Source: Selaginella moellendorffii
Lineage: Eukaryota; Streptophyta; Lycopodiopsida; Selaginellales; Selaginellaceae
Reading direction: 5' to 3'
NCBI RefSeq assembly: GCF_000143415.4
Contig: NW_003314348.1
Location: 687,253-751,252 of the forward strand
DNA length: 64,000 nucleotides
Position numbers and translations under genes: made by a program. This document shows positions 44,598-55,854 of the stretch, piece after piece (position 1 is the stretch's first letter; every line of letters begins with the position of its first letter). The notes below the pieces were generated by a model. That model was not told where the DNA came from. It was given only the letters and a program-made list of their open reading frames with translations, and did no database searches.

Positions 44598-45054
44598 TTA
44601 TTTCCATGGATATGGATTTAAATCTAGATTATCAAAAATAATATACCCATTATTTATTCTATGTGTTCTACCAGTATATGCCCAATTTTGCCAACCATAC
44701 CATGAACCTTTTGTTATAAATTCTCCTTCACCTCTGAATATTACACCTTGAAATTTAATAGAGTTAATTAAAATATCTTGACATTCTTGGTACGTTTTTC
44801 TATCATAATATTTTTTATCAAATTGATCATTTAATGTTTCTCTCCAAATAATAGAATTTCCATATAAATTACAGCTATTTAAAGCATTTAGCATATCTGG
44901 TTTCCAATTAACTAAAAACAAAATTACTACAAATGAAAAAAAAATCAAATATATACATACTTGGTTTACTTGTTAAGTTGAATAAATTTGCTGATGAGCT
45001 TACTAATATAATTTTAATTAAAAGAATAAAAATAATTACTAATTTAGTTGCCAT
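44598..45054 (-). CDS. AT-rich small secreted-protein-like gene, unknown family
   Basis: Exon 1 (45054-44961) starts MATKLVIIFILLIKIILVSS, a convincing signal peptide. A short AT-rich intron with a fungal-style GTATGT donor follows. Exon 2 (44911-44598) gives a total of 135 residues. The mature part contains NSCNLYGNSIIWRETLNDQF, QECQDILINSIKFQG and GSWYGWQNWAYTGRTHR, with two cysteines and many aromatics. Codons end almost always in A or T, unlike every neighbouring gene. I recognise no family. An alternative acceptor 15 nt upstream is also in frame. The gene may be foreign or a fast-evolving secreted protein. Confidence 0.55.
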
Positions 45055-45266
45055 TGTATATACTAGAATTTAATTCTAAAAAATTCATTTTAAATACTAA
45101 ATAGCCAAATTTCTTTTTCTGAGTTTCCAATTTCTTTTTCAGAGTTTCCAATGAAGTCAAGTAAAATTAAATAAATTAATTCTCTCCTATATCCTAAGCA
45201 TAACGTATATTTTTACAAAAAATTGTTTTAAAAAAGGAGTCAATTCTATATTTTTTTTGCCATAAA

Positions 45267-48200
45267 TCACGAGCTTGCTGTTGGTTTTCCAACGCTGTGC
45301 TCCATTTTCACCCTTAATGCCTTCCTCCTCGCTAGAAAACCTCTTGCTGCTGCTTGTATTCTCGTGGCTGCGGTGACGCGTGATGGCTCCTCGTGCTGCT
45401 CGACTTGCTGTATGGTTCGTTTTGCTACAAATCTCGCAGCTCGTTGTATCTTTGTTGCTGCGATGTGGTTTTGCCACGGTGTTGCTTGAATTCGTATGCC
45501 CGAAGCACCGTAGTCTGCATGTTTTTGCTCCTGTCGAACTTGTAGTCTCAGTAAATATCTCCTCGTAGCTACTTGTATCTTTCTGGCCGCGATAACTTCC
45601 AGTTCTTGTGCCTTGTGAGCCTGTTCTTGTTCGTGTTTTTGCCTCGCTGCTTTCTTTCTTGCCAGAAACCCCCTTGCGACTGCCTGAATTTTAGTGGCCG
45701 CCTCAACTTCTTCTAGCTTTTCCATTCCTCCAGTGGCTGCTCTCTCCTTGGCCAGCTTTCCCCTTACAAACGCTTGAATCTTTTTGGCAGCGGTTTCTTC
45801 TCGCTCGTGCTTCTGGAAGCTACCCCGACTGGCTTTTGCTGCTTTCCTCCTCGCTATAAACCCCCTCGCAAGGGCTTGCATTTTAGTGGCTGCCTGAGCT
45901 TCTTTTGAGTTCTGTTGCTCTTGCTCCTGGTTTTGGCCTTCACTGCCTCTGGCAAATCTCCTCCTCACCAAAAATCCCCTCACAAGAGCTTCGATTTTCG
46001 TGGCGGCACCACGTATGTAAACGCTTTGGATTTGCTTCTCTCTCTCAATTCGTAGTGTAAGAGGTAGACCCTGCGATCAGAGCACACAACACTCTTTGAG
46101 AGAGATTGAGAGGAAGATAAGAACATAAAACTCTCAACTGTTGGTCCGATCTTGTACAACGTGAACGTTTCCAGAAGCTGCTTGAATGGAATTCCTTTGT
46201 TTGGAACTCGAAAGCTCATAACCTCAAACTCAATCCTCAAGTACCTGGACGAGAAGCGGCAAAATAAATGAAAGCCTCTGATTGGCCAGCTTACCATTGC
46301 ACGGTGGAGTTGTGTCGTCGTCCCAGAGGAACACCCAGAGCGTTCACAAAGTTTCGAAGTTTGTGCATTCCAATGTATCCCGAAGCTCTGCATTTTAGAA
46401 AAAAGATAAAATGAGAAAGGTTAAAGACCACATTTCTTACTCTGGATCGAAGGGCTGCTGAGCCCATAGCGCTTTAAATGCAAGCAGGTGTTCAGGCGAG
46501 ACCATAGAATTCTCGTTAACCAGCCCGAAAGTGATGGCATCCAGGATCAAGGCTACGAACAAGTTCATGAATATGAAACTCGATATCACCACTAGGCATA
46601 CGAAATAGATGACTCCAGCAAACGGATGACCACAGTCATTCCTCGCTAAAGAGTCTCCCTTTGTACACTTTGGCGAGTCCACCATCACGTCGACCATGAT
46701 GCAAGACCAGTTGTCAAGCGTAGAAACCTGCAGCATAAGCTCTGATTAGAACACAAGCAACTGTATCGAAGCTTACTTGGAAGACGGTAATGAAGGAGTT
46801 GACGAACGTTCGAAAGTTAAGCGTGGGACCAATACAGGTTCCTTCTGCGACATGACTAAACATCTGGAAGCCAATACCAGAGAACGCGAACAGGAAGACA
46901 CCGAGAAGAACCATGATCTCTCCCATAGTCGGCAGGCATATGACCATAGTTCTCATGATCACCCGTGCTCTCGGTACATGAGGAATGATGCAGAAAACTC
47001 GAGCAATGTAAGCAAATCGACAAACATAGCCTCTAGGCGTTCCTTTCTTTCCCATCAAGCCTGAAGCTGCCAATATAGATATTGCTGCTTCCATGTGTTT
47101 GGAGTGCTCGTATTTGTAAACTTCGAACTGCAAACACACACTTGAAACTCAAGCATTTATCTAAGAACGCACAGACCTCATCACCAAGAAATTTGATCAA
47201 GGACTCCAATAAAAAATACGTTGTAAGAGCAACGTGAGCTTTCTGGCGGCGCATAGAAACATAAGCCGGCTGGCCAGCGTAGTTCGTTGACAAGAGTGCA
47301 GCGTATCCCAGCAGGCATATTATCATACTGTTTTGGTAGTGACGATTGCGGATAGCGTAAAAACATAGCTGCCGGACGTAATTCTTCGGTGGCCTCGGTA
47401 GCTTTGACGGTTCCAGCTTCTGGATGATGCGATTCATGTCTCGCCAGAGCTTCTGTCTCTCCGTTAGGAGCTTGGAGCCCGAGTTCTTCCCAAACTCGTT
47501 GATAAAAACTCCAATAAACACCCGGACTATGAAAAATCCTCCACATATGCAAAACGCCACGAAGAAAATGGCATAAGCCGGACTGTTGTCCCGTTGCGGC
47601 TGCTTGTTTTCGCCAACGATATCCATCACGGGGTATAGCCAGTTTGTAACCCAGTTGTCGAAAGTCGAGCAAACGAATAAAGAGAGGAAGGCATTACCAA
47701 TGCTGTCAAAGTGGAAAGTAGGATTTGTCCAGGCCCGTGGAACATATATTCCGATGTTGTTGTAGTAATGGCCAGTGCAATAAGCTCGATGAGTAATAGT
47801 AGCATCGTTGCACGAGTAAAGAAGGCCCCTGAATAACTGGACACCGATAGAGCCAAAAACCACGAAGATGAGGAACGTAAACAACAGAACGGCCACTATA
47901 GCTGGAACAGTCTTGACGAGATTCGACATCAAGCTTTTGAGTTCGCCAAAGCGACAGATGAACCGAAATGGTCGCAGTGCCGTCAATGCATGTATAGCTC
48001 GTCGAGAGTTCTCGCTCCAAGTAGCAAGATTGAGTGCGTCGATGATCAGAAGAGAAAGTTCCAGGATGTTGTAGGGGTCGTTAAAGACTGCACTGGGCGA
48101 AGATACGAAGCCTTGAACAAAAACTCTGAGAGAAAACTCCAGGAGGAAGACCTGCGAAAGACCCGTGTGTAATGTGAAGTTCACAAACACGGAGAGAAAC

Positions 48201-51200
48201 ATACTAACCACGAACACAAGCTTGTGGAGAACTTTGATAGCCGTGTCGGCAAATACCGGCTCTCCAGTGGCTCGCATCTCAATAACAAGCCAAGTGCTTA
48301 TAGCGACCCAAGCGATTGAGAACCAGCGCCACCATCTGCTGTTTAAAACCATCTTGCAAAATCCTGTCGCACGACCCTCTTCTCCAAGAAAAGATCTTTG
48401 CCTCTCGAGAGTGGGAAAGCTTTCCTCAAGTGCCTCGTAGTCTGAAAGTTGGAAGGACTCCTTTTTCCGGCGTCTGTCTAGATTTCTAGCTAGCTTGCTA
48501 GATACCTTGAAAGGAGGCCTGGTGATGTCAGCAAGCGTAAGAACAGCATCCTGAAGCGCAGTTCGCGAACCTCTTTTCTCACCAATGTCTGCTGGAAATC
48601 CAGAAGCCTGGAGAATCTGTGAACCACGACTGATCCTTTGCGGCCTTTCTGTTTCTGTAATGTTCTCTCCCACAGCTGCAGTCGACACTGCCTCCGAGCC
48701 ATCTCTAGCACTCTCTGCTGGCTCAGAAGCTGCTCCTGGAAGCAAACTCGTGTTGTCATATCCCAGTTCCAGGTTTCCGTCAATCTGTCTGCCCCGTCGA
48801 GAATGAAAGCCTGCTTTCACTCGCTCAAAAGCGTTCATCACCCAGCTACCTCTTCCCGTAGAGGCCCGATTTTGCATGCGCTTGAACATTCTCATGTGCT
48901 CGGTCTGCAGGAGAAAAGTTGTGGAGAGAGAAAACAAGGTTTGGAAAATGCACGAACCCGCTGTATTTTCTTTTTCTCGTTGTCTGTAAGCTCGTTATGC
49001 TCTAGTATAACAGCAATGATAAGGTTCATAATGATATGGACTGTGAGGACGAAGTAAAATATATACAGAAAAGGCGCCACACCACTGCACGTAACAACGA
49101 TGAAAACGATTTGTCAAGAAAGATAGATGTAGCTTACTTATACTCCACCCCGGGCCTCATGGAGTTCCACATTTGATTTGGCCAGGATTCAGCAGTAGTT
49201 ACCGAGAACCAAAGAAGCATAGTCTGGAGCATATTATCGTGGTGTCCGCGAGGGTACCCGTCCGTGAACTTATAGTATTGACCACTGTATAACTCCATGC
49301 TCACGATAGAAAATATAACGATAACTAGCAGGTAAAAGAAGAACACACCCACCAGTGAGCCAACACTTTTGATGCACGTGGCCTGTAAAAAGTAGATTAG
49401 CTGATATATTACCTTCGAAGAAAGAAGGCTGACCACAACTGAAGAATGTTTGTCGACATGTTTCTTGGACAAGTAGAACCACCGCATGATTCGAACTGCG
49501 GAGATATTTGGATACGCCCGTGAGATTAGTGCTCCAGAAGATACCGCGATTACGAAGAGATCAAACAGGTTCATCCCTGCAAAACTATTCACAGCTCAGA
49601 TTTGAGGAACTGAAACTTTCGCTTACTGTCAGCCATAAATGAAATTGGTCCGTAAGCAAGAAAACGCAATAGTAATTCTGCTGCAAACAAAACAAGGAGC
49701 ACCGCTTGAATACCATCTGTGCACTGACGTTAAGGTGTACGGTCACAAGGAAAAGACGAGGCTGATGGATACAAAGTGTGTACAAGAACTCCTTAGACAT
49801 GCCGTATCTGTACAAACATAAGATAATCGCGTTAACAGTAACAGCCAGTAGTACACCGCGATCAAAACTTGGATGCTGAACAACTGCGCGGCATTTCTCG
49901 GATACTGATAAGGCTGCTCTGCCACCTCTTCCACTTAATGAACGTTGATAAGTTCTTGAGCCCAATCGGCTGAATCTCATGGAGCTAGTGTGAAAGGTAT
50001 CTCGAAAAGTCGAGTGAGTGCGGCTAAAAATTCGGCCGACACTTCTTTTAATTCTCCTGGATCTGTTTAGAAATCGCAAATGCCATTTCAAATGACGATC
50101 ATCAGTTATAATGTCGTCCCGGAGGATGTTCGCCATCACGGTTGCGCTATAAAAGGAGGTCGTGCTTTTACGAGATTTTTTCAAGAGTGCCTAAGAATAT
50201 TGAATCCCGCTTAGTGTTTCCAGTGATAAAACCGTCACGTACCTGATGTTCCGCCCTGACTCGAAGAAAAACTCCACTTATCCCAGCAATAAACACATTG
50301 CAAAGAAAATATGTCCCAATAATCACCAAAGTCATGAAGTATGAATCTGTAAAGCAGTGTCAGGCAGAATTGACCTCGCCAAAGTAAATCTAATACTTGC
50401 TCGTTCTCCTTCAGCATCCTTTACGCGGTACATTATCAGAGACCATCCTTCCAGCGATACAATCTGGAAAAGAGCTACAACATAAAGCACAAGGTGAAAG
50501 GCAACGAACCTGAAACATACTGATCAAAGAATACCAGAGGTAATCAAAACTCGTTTGTCCATAGTTAGGATTTCCATACTTCTGCAAATGCAAAGTTGTA
50601 TGATGAAAACTGCGAACGGCGGAACTTTACCAAGCATTTCTGAGTCGAGGGACAACTGTATCCATCGACTACTTTCTTATCACAAAAACGTTCTGGATAT
50701 GATAGTTGCTTGTCCTGACTTCGCAAGCACCTAACAGAAATGGGAAGTTCAGCTTAGTGGTGCAATATGCAAAATTTAATTGAGTACCTTTGAGACAATG
50801 TCTTTTGCAAAAACTGTGTCCCGAGCAGCGCATAGAAGACCAACATGAAAAATGTGAGGAGGATAACATTTTGAAGCGGACGGACACTTCTTTCGACTGC
50901 TACCATAATAGCCTGCACAGCATAGCAGTTTCAGTTCAAAGCTAGAAAAGAAAAGAAAAACATACAATGACATCTGCAAAAAAATGGATGTGCTTCAAAG
51001 CTAGAAGGCCTCGAAATGCACGCAAGACCGCCAAACGTGCAAAATAATCTCTTCCAGTTATGCTTCTAACGATAATGTGTACCCTGTAGCATAGAGATTA
51101 TGATACGCTCATGAAGCTAGGAATCTTACCAGGAATCAATAACAATGGCAAAATCAAGCCTGTTATAAGGGTTTCGAAGGTAAGAGTAAGGTCCCTTGCA

Positions 51201-52056
51201 GAACCCCAGACAGAGGATCTTCAGTAACATTTCGATCCTGTTAAGAAAGCTTTAACGATGAGACAGTTCCATGTAACTTGCAAAAGAAAAACTTACGCAT
51301 AAAGCGTGGTAATGACCCCATCCAGAAAGTCCAGCTTAAAATCCCTTACATCGGTCCATCGTTGTTCCCGGCTCCCAGCTTTTACTTGGAAAATCAGCAC
51401 TAAAAGGTGAGATAGGATGAGGAATAGCAGCATATATTCCGCTGTCCTGGAAACAAATGTAGCACAAGGTTGTCATAGCTGGATCAGCAAATACAAGGTA
51501 GTTTGTTTACTTGCATACTGGTTATGGATAAGCACGAAGAGCTTTAGACGCGTTGCGCTGTATTGACTCCAAAACCCAAGGGCACGACCCTCGATTCGAG
51601 CTCCAGTTCCTACAGCGCTACGCATTGCCTTCCTTCTCAGCAGCTGATAAAAGAAAGAAAAATCTTAAGCCGAGAAGAAGAAAGGAAATGTGTAGCGCTT
51701 ACCAGCATATGCCTGACTGCTTTATAAGCTCTTTTCCAATTTTCCATGGGCATGGAAGAGACTGGCGGGCGTGGAAGAATTTCCAGAGCAGCAATCAACG
51801 CGACAGTAGAAGGCTTTTGCCCATCGTCTGGTTTGTTCACGCCATGGATAGGAGGGAGCTGATCCTCCCATCGAGGATTCCGAGCTAGGAAATCTGGATC
51901 ATCCTCTGGATCTCTTTCGCTGCGCAGCAAATTCCAAAATCTAGACAAGATTTCCATACGAAAGACCGGCGCTTACTTCTGCATGAGCTGAGAGATAGTC
52001 TTGGAAGCCACCTCGAGCATCCGAGAGAGCCTCGCGCTCTTGCGCGTCTCCTCCAT
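45267..52056 (-). CDS. Four-domain voltage-gated cation channel (CaV/NaV superfamily) with IQ-repeat tail
   Basis: Twenty-three exons join in frame to 1,880 residues: 52056-51977, 51940-51703, 51643-51519, 51446-51297, 51237-51130, 51083-50966, 50912-50788, 50730-50631, 50581-50510, 50463-50397, 50346-50243, 50190-49773, 49716-49627, 49576-49413, 49382-49138, 49084-48958, 48904-48209, 48151-47177, 47127-46777, 46727-46441, 46387-46295, 46244-46139, 46070-45267. Pore loops: IVSLEGWSLIM (Glu377), VTTAESWPNQMW (Glu718), CSTFDNWVTNW (Asp1174), STLDNWSCIM (Asp1456). Domain III matches calcium channels at GSIGVQLFRGLLYSCND. After the last S6 (FMNLFVALILD) comes an EF-hand-like FDPEASGYIGMHKL, then about seven IQ motifs such as AATKIQAVARGFLARKKA. 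Predicted plasma- or ciliary-membrane calcium entry controlled by calmodulin; the selectivity and location are inferred. S4 segments carry fewer basic residues than animal CaV. Confidence 0.9.
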
Positions 52057-52254
52057 TTCCTCCGCCCCAGCTCAGAAACCCTAGGATAAGCACTGCTGAT
52101 AAACCCTAAAATTTCAAATAGCGGTTACGCGCCATTGCCACGTGGATGTCAGCTGACAGGCTCTGTGAGCTCTCGCGTCGATAGAAGATTTCCTCTCCTC
52201 CTTCCTTCTGGCAATAAGATTTTCCTGTTCTTCCTCTTGGATGAAAGTGTGCTT

Positions 52255-54378
52255 CTAGATGTTGACCCCAAACCATTCTCGCACGAATTTCTTGCTCAGT
52301 GAAAGCCTCAAATCGGTGATAGCAAACATCTCTACCGAATTCTCGAGTGGCAATGAGCATTTGATAGCGGCAGACAATCCCTTGGATTTGTCCTCCACAG
52401 TAGCCTCGAACTGTGGTCCCTCGAATCCTGGCTCCACATACTACAGAGCATCACTTTTAGAAAAACACGTAACTTAGAACGAACTTAAATACCTCCACGG
52501 AGGGAACCGAGACCAGCTTGAGGTGTAACGTCTTGACAATTTGCCAGAAGGCTTCCCTTCTTACGTCCCACGAAGTTATGACCGCCATAGCCGAGTGTTC
52601 AAGTGTTCCAGAAAAGGCTTCACTACGCCATGGCAAGCTCAGTTTCTTTGGCACTACCTCGAACTGGATACCACTCATATTATATCATGAGAAAGAAAAG
52701 AGAGAAAGTTCCACTCAACTGATGAGATGAGCGGTAGAACGACATTTTCCCGTGCCATCGATTCGCGCTCATCCCACAAAACCTGCGAGCGGGTGATTCG
52801 AACGATTTCGGGATCCTCCAGACAACACGAGTGCGTTACCCCGTGGAAGTTTCGTGTCCAAATGAGATGATCGAAAGTGTGTAATTGTACGCTGACGTGA
52901 TAACCTTGCAATCAAAGAATCAGTCATTTCGCAAAGTTCCCAACGACGTTACCAAAATTGATTGAAGGCTCTGGATTTGGTCGCATTCGCTGGGTTTCAA
53001 TCCGGAACTTGAAGAGTTTGAAAATGACTTGTGCCAAATGTATTCCAACTTTGATAAATAGTACCTGTTAGAACAATCTTAATCATGAATAGAGGGGAAG
53101 AATCGCTTTACCTCTTCATTTCCATCGGTATTGTCCTGCTCAAATAATGTTCCCACAATAAGATTCATTGCACCAGCGACATCTTTAGAAGAAAGCATTG
53201 CAAGCCTAAGTGGTGGTGCAGAATAATCACTTTCCCAAAGCGATGGCTTCTTTGTCATCTATAAAATTAGTGCTGTCAAGGAACAACGAACAGAAGTGCA
53301 GCACGGCCAAAGCCACAGTGTGGATACAATAGCAGCCACTTGACAACATTGAGAAAGCGTGTCACTCGAAACGATAACCTGAGCGTCGTTAGGAGAACCA
53401 AAGAAAAACAAAAAAAACAGAAAAAAACAATTTCCAAAGATATGTGCACCTCTAACGAAGCAAGGGAGAAGAGCTTCATCCCACGTTTCAAATATTTGAA
53501 TGGACAATGAAGGACAGTGGAAGCTGGGAACCAGACAGCCTGCTTTCCTGGAAACAAGAGCCCAACCGGAGAAAGAAACGATAAGCGGCAAGGCCAAAAA
53601 AAAAAAAAAAAAAGAACAATGAAAGAAAGGGACTCACTTGTCAATCGAATTCGTTGCCCGTTGTTGATTCGCAAATAAAAAGTGAGCTGAAGTTCTTGCG
53701 CTAGCGTTTGGATACTCTTTCCAGGCGTAAAGTTTAAGACTGTAGACAGCACCAATACGATGAGAAAAGCGAGAACATGACAAATGCATCGTACCGTGCG
53801 GGACTTCGTCCAGAGCTTGAAGAAATCCAGCGTCCAAGGATTGTTTGATAGTCCTCTCAAGTAGCCTCACTCGCTGGAAACAAGCAAAACCATTAGCGAA
53901 ACCAATCACAAACGCTCAGAACAGCTAACTCCTCGAGGAAAATCTCTGATGAAGCTCTCTCGCCAGGTCCCAAATCCAGATGGTGGAAAAGGAGATTGCT
54001 GTCGAGAGATATCGAGTCTATAATCACCATGCCACCTTAAATACATACTCCTCCAAATCTGATCACAGAAACAAAGTCTAAAGCTAGCCTGGAAAAAAAA
54101 AGAGAAGCTTCTTACCACATCGAGCGAACAAGCATCCCTCCAGACCTTACAAACCAATGCGCAGTTTATGATCTGGAAGATTGAATCGAGCTTTAAGAAA
54201 CACTTGCAAAGAAGGTCCTGTGGAAGCCTTGCGATCGATCCGGTTTCTCCCTTCCTCGCAGGCAATCTTTGCCTGAAAATAAGCGACAATCTTTTAGAAG
54301 AACTGCAAAGGAGGAGATCCGAGAAACAAGACCGCGACCTCACCCGCGCGAGATGATTTCGCGAGCAGAATCTCTCAT
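52255..54378 (-). CDS. F-box protein with large conserved C-terminal domain
   Basis: Twelve exons (54378-54344, 54272-54116, 54058-53930, 53873-53795, 53739-53638, 53547-53450, 53378-53328, 53258-53112, 53064-52953, 52904-52715, 52673-52493, 52440-52255) give about 488 residues. The F-box is at about residues 20-60 (RLPQDLLCKCFLKLD, then ALVCKVWRDACSLD). It is followed by IWRSMYLRWHGDYRLD and RESFIRDFPRG, the usual post-F-box block. The rest (for example FHGVTHSCCLEDPEIVRI, VGIHLAQVIFKLFKF) is not a WD, LRR or kelch domain that I recognise. Exon 3 could start 30 nt earlier in frame. Expected role: substrate receptor of an SCF ubiquitin ligase; target unknown. Confidence 0.82.
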
Positions 54379-54714
54379 GCCACGAAAATCGAATGCCGGC
54401 GACCTGGAGGATGATGCGGTGGATGATCTAGCTCTCAGCGACGATGGCGCGGTCGGGATCGCAGAAGAAGAACCCCTTGGAGACTGGATGGAATGATCAA
54501 ATCGATGGATTCACGCAGCAAATCAATGTGGCCTACCGCTGCCGCCGAGGGAGAGGCCGCCGATCGATCGCGCTGCTCTTGGCGCCTCGACGCCATTCCC
54601 TCCCTCCCAGTGGACCTAAAAACTTATATACACCATCAACAATGCTTAAGAACTTCCATCTTCTCAAATTTACACTGTACAAGCGAAAGGCAAGAATTTC
54701 TTTTCTCCTCTCCT
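54379..54714. other. Intergenic region
   Basis: Between the F-box gene start and the stop of the small acidic protein gene, both on the minus strand. A 38-codon plus-strand ORF from 54379 (MPRKSNAGDLEDDAVDD) is acidic but unsupported. Confidence 0.4.
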
Positions 54715-55221
54715 TCATTGTATCGCGCATTTGCATTCTCTGCCGCGAACACAACCATCGTCCTCTCGATCGCTGCGAGAACCACAAAAATCCATCGTAA
54801 GAAACTCTAGTGTCCACTAAGAAAAAATCGTTTTTTTCTACAGTGGCTGGATCTGATGGACGTACCTCTCTTCGTATTCTCTAACCACCGCGATCTCTTC
54901 GCTCCATTGGACGTTCTTCTTGTTCTTGCAGTGTTCTTCCTTGTTCTCGCGCTGTTCTTCCTGTTCTTCATCCATATCGTCTCTTACTTCTACCTTAGCT
55001 TCTCCGTTATCTTCCGCGCTACCAGGCTCTCGATCTTCTTCCCCCAATCCACAGCGCCCCTCGGAAGAATCGCGGCGACTTTCGTGTTCTTCGCCGAGAA
55101 GAGGCTCCTGTAGCCCGTGATTTTGCTGTGCTTGCTTCATGCAGCTCTTGAGAGGGGGGCTGCAGCCATTGATTAGGATCTTTGGCGAGGCGCAAGGATC
55201 CGTCGCCATAGTCTCGGCCAT
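54715..55221 (-). CDS. Small acidic plant protein with VQW/VREYE motif
   Basis: Exon 1 (55221-54866) and exon 2 (54772-54715) give 137 residues. KSCMKQ near the N-terminus, a long Glu-rich middle and KKNVQWSEEIAVVREYEESD near the end form a pattern (basic-V-Q-W-x-D/E ... V-x-E-F/Y-E) seen in a group of uncharacterised small plant proteins. A dileucine-like EPLLGEE is also present. The frame is open upstream to about 55458, but that part has random-looking composition, so ATG 55221 is preferred. Function unknown. Confidence 0.65.
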
Positions 55222-55854
55222 GAGCTCGTCCTCCTCTTCGTCCTCACTAATCGCCCAGCACTTGCAGAGCAGCCACGAGCACCCATTAGCACTGGAAGCC
55301 AGGCCTCCAGAAACCCACACTTCCCCTTCTCTCGAAGATCCCCTGCCAAGAATCAAACCTCTAATCGCCCCTGCATTTGCGACCGCGATCACCCGATTCG
55401 CTCGAATCCCGGGCCGCGGTGTTGGAATCACGCCGCGGCGCCACGATCCACGACCCAATTCTCGAGCCCATGGAGTGATTCTCCCGGCCGATCAAACACC
55501 CAAACCTGTGGACGGATGAATTCTTTCGGCTGCTGGGGGAGTCCAGGAATCCTTTCGATAGATCGATGCGATCCAGCGAGTTTCTCCTCAGCCAGCGATC
55601 GAGCCACGCCCCAAATTCGTTCCTTGAAAAGTAGTGTTCTATCTTCCTGTGGGCCACCAAAGGCACGCACTGACCGCTTCCTTTGCGCCCTCGATTTTGC
55701 CTTAGTGGTTTTTCGTGGTCAACTAAATCCAAGTGCTTGCATGAGTGACAAGTATCTAGGCCTAATAAAATACACGAGAAATTTAATTCCAGCTTCCAGC
55801 AAATCTCTAGCAGCAAGACATGATAAAAAGGATGGTTTCTTCTTTTCTTCATTT
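55222..55854. other. Intergenic region
   Basis: Upstream region of the small acidic protein gene and 3' flank of the USP-kinase gene. Overlapping ORFs up to 160 codons on both strands show no domain and conflict in frame; I see no supported gene. Confidence 0.45.

Larger units (their letters stand above)
43281..45266. other. Very AT-rich island
   Basis: Base composition changes abruptly to long A/T runs between the broken UGT and the channel gene. Apart from the small gene at 44.6-45.05 kb and its decayed copy, no coding region is supported. A 20-bp direct repeat (ATTTCTTTTTCTGAGTTTCC type) lies at about 45108 and 45130. Known Selaginella organelle genomes are not AT-rich, so an organelle insertion is unlikely. 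Confidence 0.7.

Noticed and set aside
43281-45180. Possible organelle DNA insertion
   Set aside because: The AT-rich composition does not fit the GC-rich organelle genomes described for Selaginella, and no organelle gene was recognised.
45267-52056. Two-pore channel (TPC1) identity for the channel gene
   Set aside because: Plant TPC1 has two domains and about 730 residues; here four distinct pore loops and a CaV-type post-S6 region are present.
54379-54496. 38-codon acidic ORF on the plus strand
   Set aside because: Too short, no conserved motif, overlaps the probable leader of the F-box gene.
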